Below are positions 45,114 through 55,996 of a stretch of DNA of 64,000 nucleotides, one piece after another. Every line of letters begins with the position of its first letter. Within the stretch, counting starts at the first letter, position 1. The DNA comes from Hydnum rufescens UP504 (Eukaryota > Basidiomycota > Agaricomycetes > Cantharellales > Hydnaceae). The stretch is taken from positions 494,235-558,234 of the forward strand of contig MU128909.1 of assembly GCA_014904985.1 (NCBI GenBank). The letters run 5' to 3'. Below the pieces are notes generated by a model. It saw only the letters and a program-made list of their open reading frames with translations. It was not told the DNA's origin and did not search any database. The position numbers were made by a program, and so were the translations under genes.

Positions 45114-47351
45114 GGTGGGTGGTCGGCCTTTGCTGGACGTGGTTGGAATCCGAAGGGCAATGTGTATACGTCTTCACGAGGCTTCCAGCGCCGTCACGAG
45201 GGTGTCTGCTCGGGGACGAGAAGACCGGGGCATCCAAGATGCGCGCGGCGGGGTTGTGGTTGGAAGATAGGGATATTCGCATAAAGTACCGCCTTATAAC
45301 TCCATTGGCGGAAGCGCGATAGCACAGCCACGACAATTGGCAATATCGAACGTCGAGCGGGTGAGAAGTGCAAAGCGCTACTACCGATCGGTGTCCTTCA
45401 CGGGTATCCCAACTTCCTTTAGGGACCCATCACTAATGCATATCTCTCCCAAAAGGTGCTATGCCACACAGATGAATTACTAGCAGGCGCCCTTTCGGCC
45501 CCATGGGGATACGTCGGGAACAACATCCTTGACATCGATAGGAAGGTGTGGAGCCTGTCTCGAGGCCCTACCCTCTGCGATACTTGCTTCGAAGAATTCA
45601 TTACATATTCACAATCCTCGTCAGCTTGACGGATATATCCAGCTGTGGTCTGTATGAATCAAATTCCTCAGTCAGTTGACCAGGGCCTACCGCCGCCGTG
45701 TGGGACGCGCGCGACTCACCCGGCCTATTTGGCTCCATTTGGAATAGGAGGACCCTCTTGGATTTCACTTGCTGCTGCTGTGGCCGTCTGGATCTCCTCT
45801 CGAGATTACGGTTCGCTCTGGTCTCTTCTTACGGTTCGACAGATTCTGTTAAATCAGTCGCATCCGGGGTGTCCTCGGCTGCACCTCATCAACATACTAC
45901 TGTACTAGAAATCAACGCCTTGATTTGAAATCGGGCGTCCAGGGGTGCGGCTTCGTGGAATTGCCCATAACCACCAATTATCAGCATTCTCAGCCATCTT
46001 TTCCTGCACCATCGGTGGATGTGGAATCACATGGGGAGGTACGCCGCCACTTGCTGGAATATGGTATCCACGAGGATCCCAACCCTGGGAGATGCCGGGG
46101 CGGGCAAGCCCCGGATATTGAGACCCTATCACATCAATAATCCCATTCGGTCAACTTCACAGAAGGGTACTTGAGGAAAAGGGAAAATTACGTGTCTCTG
46201 CGCTCTCATTCCTCGTCTTGCACCACATGTGGGGCTCTGAAATTACGATTGCCTAGGAGCTGTGTACTCGGTTCTCAGATTGCTTGGGATTCGTCTGGTT
46301 CATTTGACTGCTTGTGGGGGGGTTGGAAACCGCGGGCTACCTGATCCCAGGGCCTATTGCCCTTGTTTTCTCCAGCGATAATCGCACCCCCATTTCTTGC
46401 CTTCTTGGATAAACCTGGTATCTATCCTGACTCTGGGCAGGCCTAATTCGACTCGTCCTAACTAGGAGACGAAGCGGCGGGTGAGCGCCTCCGGTATACT
46501 TTATCCAGCATGCCAACTCCCGTGTAACCAAGCATCATCGAGCCTTTCCTGAAATTCTCTGACATCTTGCACTGAACAAACAATCTTCTATCGGCTATCC
46601 CACATACATTGGACAGGCCGCTTCTGGATGCCCATTGTTCGAGACGTCGGAATGGATTATTCTTGCCCTCGATCCGGCTTTCAAGCCCAAGAATGTGAGG
46701 ACGATTACTTTTTTCGCTTCATCACCCGGAGGCTCTTGTTTCATTCGACGGATGAACCACGCATTGCGTCGCGCGCGTACAGCACTAAAGTTACAATCAT
46801 CGTGTACGGCACTCCGACACTGGATTGTAATAGTTCCTTCGAATCTGCCTTTGTTTTGTGGGCCCTGGAATGCCATCCTCACGATCTGGTTTCGGAACTC
46901 AATTTGCGAATAGACCTGTGACTGATCGCATGACAAAACCCCAGTACGATGGGGATTAACCGGCCGTGCTCTGGAACGGGGAAATTCAGAGAAGCGAGGA
47001 TGGATACTCCTGATCCTCTATCAATTTTCAAGGGAATACCATAATTACCTTGCATCCTCGTCGATCTTCTCGGGCTAATATATGTCGTCGAAGCTGTCGA
47101 AACCATTGAATGGCTTCAATTGCTTTTCCCATCCCCTACATTCACCCTTTCTTCCCCGTGGAATCAATCGTCGGATTCGAGGGCAAAGTATCTTTTTTGG
47201 AAAATACCCACCATGGTCGGGCACACAAAGGCTACCCCGATCGCCTCGGGGAAGATGAATGCGGCCATTACGACTTATTCGACTATGTGTGTAATAATCT
47301 GCCGATGGTATTGGCGTGTGGTCACATAGGTGGAGAGAGATCAAGTGATGG
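45114..47351. other. gene-poor interval with possible decayed coding sequence
   Basis: Upstream region of the transcription factor, then scattered short frames up to the tandem duplication. The only coding-like stretch is described separately at 45600-46140. A 113-codon minus frame at 46595-46936 has no recognisable family. Confidence 0.4.
45600..46140 (-). pseudogene. possible decayed minus-strand coding fragment, unrecognised
   Basis: Read on the minus strand, 46132-45905 gives MIGSQYPGLARPGISQGWDP and PHPPMVQEKMAENADNWWLW. After a break, 45880-45700 gives AAEDTPDATDLTESVEP, a stop, and then RANRNLERRSRRPQQQQVKS. Residue use is protein-like, but stops and frame changes interrupt it. It could be the C-terminal part of a degraded regulatory protein. 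No family was recognised. Confidence 0.28.
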
Positions 47352-50300
47352 GTCCCAGCAACGGATTGACACGCTTGTGTGACCAGTGCTCTGGACATTA
47401 TGGATCAGAACCGTGTGTCAAACTCCCATGCTCGCGTAGAGCCTTCCATGCTGGGTGATTCGCCCCGGTCCAGCTCCACATACGAACGTAAATAAGCGCC
47501 GATCGGGCTGTGTTGCTTCCGAGGCAAGTTCCGACTCAAAGCGCGCTTCGCACAGCCTCACCTCATTCGGATTCTTGCATCGCAGAGAGCTCCCGAACGT
47601 GCAGGGACATTAGTGGTAGACATGATTGACCTTTTGAGACCCTAAGGTCTGTGCGTTCTCGAAGTGGGCTCCCAATAAAGCCAGGATGCATGGCTGTGAT
47701 TTGGTCACAGCCGTTCAGAGACCCTTTGTGGCTAATGAACCACAATTTTGGGTTGTCATGCACCATCTGACATGGTGAACGACCGGTCGAGCTATGTCTC
47801 CACAGTACTATAAGGTTGCTGTCATAAATTCGTTTTGAACAATGGCCACGGCACAATGGCACCTTCCAGCGTACTACGCCTCAGGATACGTCGTCCTCCT
47901 GGTAGGTTCGCCGCTCTGCCCGGTCCAAGGTGAAGTTGAGAAAACATCAGAAAAATTGATTGTGCTGATGAAGCCACCACTGACCACAATTTCAGGTGGC
48001 CCTGTTCTTTGTGCTGAGACTGGGATTCGTTGTAGCGCCCCGGTATTCCTTTCAATGATAGTCCATCCTCTCGCATCGCGACACAAGACGGGGTGTCTGC
48101 TCACTCCAGCCAGCCGCATCTAGGGAATCCCGTTCCTGGTGGACTCTCGTAGAGTTTCAGGCTCCAAGCGTTCGGCATTCCCCCCCGATAACCTTCTGGT
48201 CCATCGCGCTATAGGTGGGCTCCCTTCTCGTACTCTCCAGAATAAATGATAACCTGGTTCTGGTTCATCACGCTATAGTTTTTTCGCCTCTAAGGCGTCC
48301 GCAAGTCGCTTCCAGGCCGTATCTCTCCCAGCACCATCAATGGGGGCTCCGAAATCTCCCTCTTGTCCCCTTCGTTTGCGGGGTCGATTCAATGCACATG
48401 AAGTCACGTTCCCCGCGACCGCCCCACCATCCCCATCGTACTGTTTTTCCGCACCTGACGTTCCCGAACCTCCCGATCGTTCGCCCCTCTCTACCGGCCA
48501 CTCTCGTGTATCTTCTGTGCCTCCCCCTTCTTCCCCGATGAAGGACACGTTTCGTGTAAATCATTCTGTACAGTGCAGTGGGACAACAAAAGCTGGCAAG
48601 AGATGCAAAAATAAGGTCAAGCCCCTTCTCATGCACTCAATATTACGGATCCATCCTCCAGGTTCGAATGCTTTTGCCATCCGACACGTCAAGGATCTTC
48701 CTCCCCCGACAAAGGTTTTATCCGTAAATGATCGTATGCAATGCAGTGCCTTAACTAGGGCCGGAAGGAGGTGCAAACGCACGATAAAGCCTCGGCCACT
48801 CATTCTTGATACATACACATCCTCAAAGGACGTCCACCCCCCCTGCTTTTGTCACCAACACGTCAAGGATCTTCCATCCCCCAGTGGTTTCTGCATGATG
48901 CCAGGGGGTACATGGATAAATTCCGATGGTACGTTTATCTTCATTTTCCCTAATGGCTTGTTGGATATGTTCTTATCTTCTTCCAGATTGGATCCGCAAG
49001 GATTCAAGTCCAGGAGCGCGGGCAGCTATTAAGGTCGTAATCGGAGAAGGGGCTCTCGCCTGCTGATGGACCTGGTTACATATATGGACTTGAGCAGCGC
49101 GGTACGCGTAGGAATATATTCTGGGCTGAGCTGCAGTCAAACATGCTCGCTGGAATCCACAGATCGGAAGTCAAAGCAACAGGATACGTTGAGCGTAAAG
49201 ATTGGCAGATCTAAACACGTGATCAAACGGCGGGACCAATGGGAACGACAATGCCCATCCATGCAATATGTTCTTCACGGGCTGTGGCCTCGCGTTGAGA
49301 ATGACGATGGTACCGAACCCAGTCTTCTCAAGGGACACATCAAGCAGGGCAGGAAAGGAAAATTCTCTTATCGTTGGGAACGTCAGTCAATCATCCCTAG
49401 AGCGGTCTTCCACTTGCCGCGCCCGCTGAAATTCTGCCTTCTATCAGGCCTCGTCCACCTTGGAACTCGCAGATTTGATGGCTCACAAGCAATATTTGAG
49501 TCCGGAGTTCTTCGCCCCGAATTCGAAGGCTTCGCCTTCTGTATCGGCTCCGATGCGTCCTGCAAAGCCCCCCGCGGTTCGGCCGATTAGATCGAAGTGT
49601 ACAGACTGTAAGTTTTCCCTCCTTTCGTCCCCGGGTCTCCTCACATAATGCATTTTCGCATGGAATTCCCTAATTCTAGGTGGAGCCGTGCATAGAGAGA
49701 TTTTCACCTTCACCCATGTAGGAAGTGGACAGTGGAAGGACCGTATGTGGGAACTCATTGAAGAAATGATTGATCGCTGGGGAAATTTTGTTGAACTGTA
49801 TGAGTGAGTATCTGTATGCGTATCGTTGGATCTTTGTCGCATTTTTTCGGCTGTATTTCCAAGATAACTCATCGTTCCGATTGGACGCAATGATTCCACC
49901 CCAAGTATGGTATACCTTTCTGTGTGAAATCATCCATTTTCGCAGTAACACTACGGCACAAGGTAACCCTTCACATATAGGATATATCTGTCTATATTAT
50001 GATGATGGCGACGCCGGAACGAGGGTATGTTAATCTTGTTGATCCTGCGTAGAGTTGGTCTGGTTCAGGAGTGGAGCAACTCGCCACTGTCAAGTTTTAG
50101 TTGCGAGTGCAGTCCATTTTTATTGGTCAGGATGATCAGATCGACATCGTAGATAGGGATCAGTGCTCCACAAAAATAGGACGTTCGAGAGTATGGTTCA
50201 AGATCACCAGGCGACAACGATCGCCAATCGCGAGAAGGGGGGAAAAAATGGAAGGAATGGATACGTATCGCCTGAACACGATATTAAGATCAGAGGGCTC

Positions 50301-50718
50301 GATAAACGGATGAATATGGACGTCTTTCCACCACAGAGCCTGCAGTGAAATATTTGGCGTGGAAACTTTGGTGAGGGGAGAGCGTAGAATACACCTTGTG
50401 TCTTGCTTGCCGGATAGCCGTCAAATATCAGTGGGGAAGCCGATCATGAATTCTACACGATCGATTTTATCAAGGTTTATAACAATCATGGAAGCCTCGT
50501 TCGTATTGGGAGAGATGTATCGTGGGCGAAACGGCCGAATGATTGTTCGACTTCTCCCGAAGCGGACGGAACGACTCATAATAATCATGACGCTCTTACG
50601 GTTGGGCGTGTATCTCGAATCAGGAGTTACCCCCACGGTCCTAATGACTATACTAATTCACTGTCGGACGCGTGCAGATGGCCCGGAATGAAAGACTGGG
50701 GAAAGGCAGGACGGTTCA
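47352..50718 (+). repeat. segmental duplication, copy A
   Basis: Direct repeat of the segment at 50719-54222, diverged but clearly alignable. The left end shares GATTGACACGCTTGTGTGA (copy B: GATTGACATGCTTGTGTGA). The right end shares GACGGTTCAACAGGG (50703-50717 in copy A). Shared blocks include the left flank, the DUF5763-like/T5orf172 gene and a 600-700 bp 3' flank (about 50040-50718). Confidence 0.85.
48340..49807 (+). pseudogene. decayed DUF5763-like / T5orf172 paralogue (copy A)
   Basis: The N-terminal region carries two tandem copies of a Cys/His motif: VQCSGTTKAGKRCKNKVKP, then MQCSALTRAGRRCKRTIKP ending CFCHQHVKDLPSPSGF. The T5orf172 (GIY-YIG clan) part reads TLSVKIGRSKHVIKRRDQWE and SLLKGHIKQGRKGKFSYRW, then MELADLMAHKQYLSPEFF. 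The last exon gives GAVHREIFTFTHVGSGQW with MIDRWGNFVELYE. Compared with copy B there are one-base shifts near 49040-49050 and at 49463, and the 5' part (48060-48340) no longer keeps a start in frame. It is probably a pseudogene, although sequence error could explain one of the shifts. Confidence 0.7.
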
Positions 50719-50959
50719 ACAGGGGGCCGTGATAACAGCAACAGATTGACATGCTTGTGTGATCAGTGCCCTCAGAATTATGAATCCCTGCCAAACTCCC
50801 ATTCGCATATAGAGCCTTCCATGACAGGTGATTCGCACTGGTCCAGCTTTCCGCAAGGCGTGCGCCGTGCGGGGCTATGTTGCCTCCGAGGCAACTCCCG
50901 ACTCCCGAGCCGAAACAGGATTCGAAACTTACCTCCAAAAATTAATTACTGATAACGAC

Positions 50960-51190
50960 TCCGCCTCTGTCAATGCACCCATAAAAATCCTGTGTGTTCT
51001 CGTATCAGTGCTGGTGGGTGTTCAGCGGGTCTACAGAATTTCGGAAGTGCTTTTCATTCTTTCTGGGATGATACCGAACGGAAATTCCAAGCTTCTCCAA
51101 GGTGCGTGGATAGATGACCCATGTGCGACAACTTCTCCGGCCTTGTCTCCCGGTGGTATATTTACCCTACGATCTTTTGCAACCCGCGGA
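50960..51190 (+). pseudogene. ADP-ribosylglycohydrolase relic
   Basis: The open stretch IKILCVLVSVLVGV, then VLFILSGMIPNGNSKLLQGA and WIDDPCATTSPALS lines up in order with IRLSILAAAMVDAL, FPLVTSMIPNRNFHLPPGV and WTDDTSMALCLARS of the intact gene at 39397. The metal-binding TDDTSMA has become IDDPCAT, the rest of the protein is missing, and the frame ends at a stop near 51256. It is an N-terminal fragment left by an old copy. Confidence 0.7.
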
Positions 51191-51617
51191 TTGTGTGGAG
51201 GAAGCCACATGGGTTCTTGGCGAGTGTTAAAGCTCAGCAGGTTCAAACATTATTGAAGTTGACTACTTAGTAAATATGTGAATTAGAGAAATTATCACCT
51301 CGGAACTGGACACGTGTCCTGTACCCGAAGCTGCAAGTATGCGGTACCCTGGGTGTGAGGCGTAAACTTCAGCCGGAATAAATTCACTCTGAGCAACGGT
51401 CATCGTAATGGCGTCTTCCAGTACTGGTATACTCTACTTCACTATAAGAATTTCCGATACATTGTCCTCCGAGTAAGTTCGCAGTGGGCGGGTCCGAGAC
51501 TTGTTTACGTTTGATGTGGTGATAAACAACCTTACGTCAGCCTCATCGCGGTTCTTCAACGCTGTGTACGCTGTGACTGCTGTAAACTCTGACTCGGATT
51601 CGTTGTTACCTCCCGGT

Positions 51618-53228
51618 ATGGCTCTCAGCAGTGGCCCCTCGTCTCTCACCGCGACACAAGATGATGTGACTGCTCGCTTAAGCCGACTGCAAATAGGGAA
51701 TCCCACTCCTGGAGGACTCCCTAAGGCACCTACAAGGCGCGTCCAGGCTGAAAGTAATTTACATAATAAGCCTCTCCCAGCACCACCAGTGTGGGCTCAG
51801 AAACCTCCCCCTCTTCCTCCTCGTCCCCATCGTTTATGGGATCGGCCCAATCCCTATGAAGACAACGTTCCTTTGCCTCGTCCCCCACCTATTATCGGAG
51901 CCCCTGTAGCGATGCCTGATCCCACCCGACGCGGTGCCCGCCCTCCTCACACTCATTTTGTGCCCCCCGTCTCCATAACTTACCACCAAAGTGACTCTCG
52001 ATATCAGATATTGCCTACGACGCCTACACCGTCGGGCTTTTCCGCACCTGGCCCTCCCCAAGCTCCCGTTTCACCCCCCTCCACTAGCCGCTCTCGTGCA
52101 TCTTCTGTGCCCCCCTCTCCTTCTGCCACAAAGGTCTCATCTCACGTAAATGATGGTCGTGTGCAGTGCAGTGGCAAAACGAGGGCCGGAACGAGATGCA
52201 AACGCATGATAAAGCCTCCACATCCCCTCATGCTTGCCACGGGTCCTTCAAAGGACCTTGATTGTTTTTGTTTCCAACATATCAAGGACCTTCTGTCCCC
52301 CAGTGGTTTCCCCATGCCAGGCGGTGTATGGATAGATTTCGATGGTTCGTTTCCCTTTATTTTTTCCCAGTGCCTTGCTAGAAATGTTCTTATCTTCCTC
52401 CAGACTGGATCCCCCATTATTTGACCTCGGATACACGCGCAGCTCTTAGGGTCGAAATGGAGAAGCGACCCTCGCCCGCTGATGAACCTGGTTACATATA
52501 TGGGTTTGAGCCGCGTGGTACGTGTAGGACTATATTCTGGGGCCAGCTCCAGTCAAACACACTCGGAATTCACAGATCGCACGTCAAAACACCAGAATAC
52601 ACTGAGCTTCAAAATTGGCAGATCTATACACATGATTAAACGGCTGGACCAATGGGGAAGACAATGCGCGTCTCAGGAAGTTGTTCTTCGCGGGCAGTGG
52701 CCTCGCGTTGTGAATGACGATGGTACCGAACCCAGTCTTCTCAAGGGACGAATCAAACAGGGCGAGAAGGGGAAGTTCTGTCATCGTTGGGAACGTCAGT
52801 CAATCATCCTTAGAGTGGTCTTCCACCCGCCGCACTTGCTGAAATTCTACCCTCTGTCAGGGCTCATACACCTCGAACTAGCGGATTTGATGGTTCACGA
52901 GCAATACTTGACCCTGGACTTCTTCGTCCCTAATTCCAAGGCTTCGCCTTCTTTACCGAGTCCAACGCGTCCTGAAAAGCCTTCCGCGGCTCGGAAGCCC
53001 ATTAGATCGGAGTGTCCAGACTGTAAGTTTGCCCTCGTTCTTTCGTTCTCGGGCCTTTTCACATAACGTACTCCTCCATGAACTTACTGGATTTTAGGTG
53101 GAGCCGTGCATAGAGAGATATTCACCTTTACCCGTGTAGAAAGTGGACCACTGAAGGGCCGTGAGTGGGAAGGTATTGTTCAGAAAGTGATTGATCGTTG
53201 GGGCAAATTTGTTGAAACGTATGTGTGA
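51618..53228 (+). CDS. DUF5763-like Cys/His motif plus T5orf172 (GIY-YIG clan) protein
   Basis: The start at 51618 (MALSSGPSSLTATQDDVTAR) opens a long Pro-rich disordered region, then VQCSGKTRAGTRCKRMIKPP and CFCFQHIKDLLSPSGF, a C-x10-C ... C-x2-H pattern like DUF5763. After an intron, WIPHYLTSDTRAALRVEMEK leads to GYIYGFEPR, then (next exon) SFKIGRSIHMIKRLDQWGRQ, with GYIY, KIG and Arg as the GIY-YIG-type core. It continues as SLLKGRIKQGEKGKFCHRW, IHLELADLMVHEQYL and CPDC, then a last exon GAVHREIFTFTRVESGPLKG ending FVETYV. The stop is at 53226-53228. T5orf172/Mug113 proteins are predicted nucleases; the function in Agaricomycetes is unknown. No frame break is needed, unlike copy A. Introns are about 50-70 bp. 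Confidence 0.78.
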
Positions 53229-54209
53229 GTTTGTGCTATTATCTGCTTGCATTGTATCGTTGGATCTGTGCTGTGTTTTTGGCTGTATTTGCAACGTGTC
53301 TTCAATCGGACACAACCTGGGACAATTGTTTTTGCATCTGCCTGTATCACAATAGGTATATCCCACTTCCTTTACCTCAAATCAATCACTTCGGCAGTAG
53401 CACTGTGGCATCAGGCTTCACATCCGGGAAATCCATGTTTATCTTGACGACGCCACCACAACTGGAGGGTGTGTTGGTTCTGTGTTGAGTGGGAGTTAGT
53501 ACGAGAGAATACCCTTACACGTCAATGCGAAGGAAACGCAGGTCCGGATCAGGAGTGAAGCAACCGGTACAATCAGTGTTATATATCGGTATCGTGTAGC
53601 GAGTGTTGAGGTTCAGTTGCGAGTGCGCTCCATTTTCATTGGTCAGAACGATCGGATCGACATCATAGATAAGAACTGGTCCTCTCCAATAATGGGCCGA
53701 TTAAGAGCGGCTAACGGGCGACAACGAAAAAGGGGAAAAAAATGGAAGGAGGGAATTCATATCACCTGACCACGAAATTAAAATCGAGATTCGATGAACG
53801 GATAGCTATAGTCTTTCCATCTCAGAGCGGGTAGCGAAATATTTGGCGTGGGAGCCTCTCGTTAATCAGCGAGCGTGGAATACCCCTCGTGTTTTGGCTG
53901 CGGGATAACCGTCAAGTGTTCATGAGGATGCTAATCATGCGTTGCTACGCGGGTGATGTGTCAAAGTTCATACAAATGGTGGAACCCTCGTTGACATTGG
54001 GGGAGATGTGTCGTGGGTCAAAAGCTCCGAGGATTGTTCAACTTCTCCCCGAAGCCGACGAGACCCGAGGGGCGACTCATAACAGCCATGACGTTCGACG
54101 GTTGTACGTGTATCTTCAATTAGGAGCTGCGCCCACGGTCTTAATGACTAATTCGATGTCGGACGGCTGTGGATGGCCCAGAATGAAAGACTAGGGAAGG
54201 CACGACGGT

Positions 54210-55936
54210 TCAACAGGGCAAAATCAATAAGCGTGAACAAACACATACTTTCTCAATTATGATGTTTTCGCCGGTACATAGGAGTCGCATGTTGCCAACA
54301 TCAGAGTCCACAATGCGGGACGTGACAATGCATTCCGATGCATCCAGCAATTTCGAACTATCTTCGGCGTATGTGATGACATCCGTGAGTGCCGGCAGGG
54401 GCACCTGTGGGTTCCCGGCCATCCTAGATCGGCGTCTGCCTCTATTCTGATTAAGATCCAGGAGGACCAGAGAGAGTGGGAGACCAGAATTGGGAGAAGG
54501 CGCAATAAGCCTGACGATTCGGCCATCGTGTGCGTTGTCCAAGCCGAGGAAAGGAGTCATCGGTAGATCATCGTGGAAGGAAACACCACATGCCCAAACT
54601 TCGGATGGGATCGCGAGAGGGCTTTTGTGAATAGAATGGTAATGAAGGGCACGCAATGGTATGTAGAGGCACGTCTGCTTGCCTGTCCCAACCTCCGGTC
54701 GATAAAGTCTGATGAACTGGTTGCCGCCCCTAATGTTGAAAGGTAAAGGATCACGATAAACCGAGGGAGGATGTAAGAGGGCTTCTTGACTATTGTCATC
54801 ATACAAAGGAAGGTCGTAGAGTGGATCGATATTACAAAAAACCTGACGATGATCCCAGCCTGTAAGTTGAAACGGCAGGTGGAAAGAGGCCGTACGTATT
54901 GGTGGCATTTCGGGGCCATCAGTAGAAAACTGATAAACTTCAAGTTCCAGGGGGCGTGGGACTGCAAATGACGTGGGGCTGATGAAGGCAAATGTTCCAG
55001 TAAAGTAGTCCCGCCCAAGCTCGAGAGACTTTCAACAAAACACATTCAAGGTCAACATCGAATGATCAAAAACTGAGTGGAACTTGAACTCACAACCACC
55101 CGGCAACCAGCAGTCCAATCCCATACAGCCAACCTTGCCGTACCATCAAAGTCAAAAACGAACCCCACCAGGTGTTGCATTATATGGATTGGACAGCGAT
55201 GTCGAACTCTCCAAATCCTGCTGAAATATGAGCTGAAAGGAATGGTGGCGTTGGTGGCCCTTGGGTGTGGCTCATTACTCGACAGTGTCCGAAGATGCAG
55301 GACGGTTTGGACAATATTAGTAGGTTCATCTGTCTCGGCCCTGCCAAATCGAAGATAAGATATAAGTGAGCACAAATCATGTCATGCTGAGACCACGGTC
55401 CTCACCCCATGACTACGAGGAGATCACTGTGCGGATCGAAGGCAATTTCGAAAAAGCGATTGTCTATTCCGTGCAGAGTCCATGTCCGAAGGGGAAGTCC
55501 CCGTATAGGGGACGGCAACTGAACGCATGTTGCATCACCGTCCCTCAAAGTCATGTAAACCCCTCTAGAGAGTATTTAGCACCTCCCATATGGGACCGTG
55601 ATGCTGGCTTCAACCCACTCTAGCTTGTTCCAGGCATCAATGTGTCTCTGAAACTGATTGAGCCGGGCTGCTGAGATCGCCCCCATGTCTTTGGAATGTT
55701 GCCCTTCTATGTAGCCGCATATAGCAAGTTCGATGCGATATTGCAATGCGACCGAATTTTCAATTGCCTTTTTGAAGTTAGCACATACCTTCGGAAATGC
55801 ATCTGGATTGAGAAGGATCTTTAGAGATTCTTTTGCAACTCACAGCACAACATCTAGATATCTGTAATCCATCGAGAAGCTCAATAATGCGAAGGAAAAT
55901 CTCCACAGGAAGATCTAACAAGGTTAATGTGAACAT
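54210..55936 (-). CDS. F-box protein
   Basis: The start at 55936 gives MFTLTLLDLPVEIFLRIIEL with LDGLQISRCCAVSCK, a canonical F-box (Skp1-binding). Later exons read ENSVALQYRIELAICGYIEG, AARLNQFQRHIDAWNKLEWV, FFEIAFDPHSDLLVVMG, HIMQHLVGFVFDFDGTARLA with VWDWTAGCRV, FTGTFAFISPTSFAVP, and a long final exon with VWACGVSFHDDLPMTPFLGL. Basidiomycete F-box proteins of this type carry a variable beta-rich C-terminal region and act as substrate receptors of SCF ubiquitin ligases. The target is unknown. The stop (54210-54212) lies inside the end of the duplicated segment. The start codon is 60 bp from that of the divergent HAM1-like gene. Confidence 0.82.
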
Positions 55937-55996
55937 TGGGTTGTCGCGTCCTTCTATTGAGAATCGGAAGAAAACACACGCAAACATGCTAGTCTC

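Larger units (their letters stand above)
50719..54222 (+). repeat. segmental duplication, copy B
   Basis: Second direct copy of the 47352-50718 segment, adjoining it head to tail. It contains the intact T5orf172 gene and, unlike copy A, an ADP-ribosylglycohydrolase relic (about 50960-51190). Its right end (GACGGTTCAACAGGG, 54204-54218) overlaps the stop codon of the F-box gene. Confidence 0.85.

Noticed and set aside
46595..46936. 113-codon minus-strand frame
   Set aside because: Overlapping plus frames look equally plausible and none has a recognisable motif.
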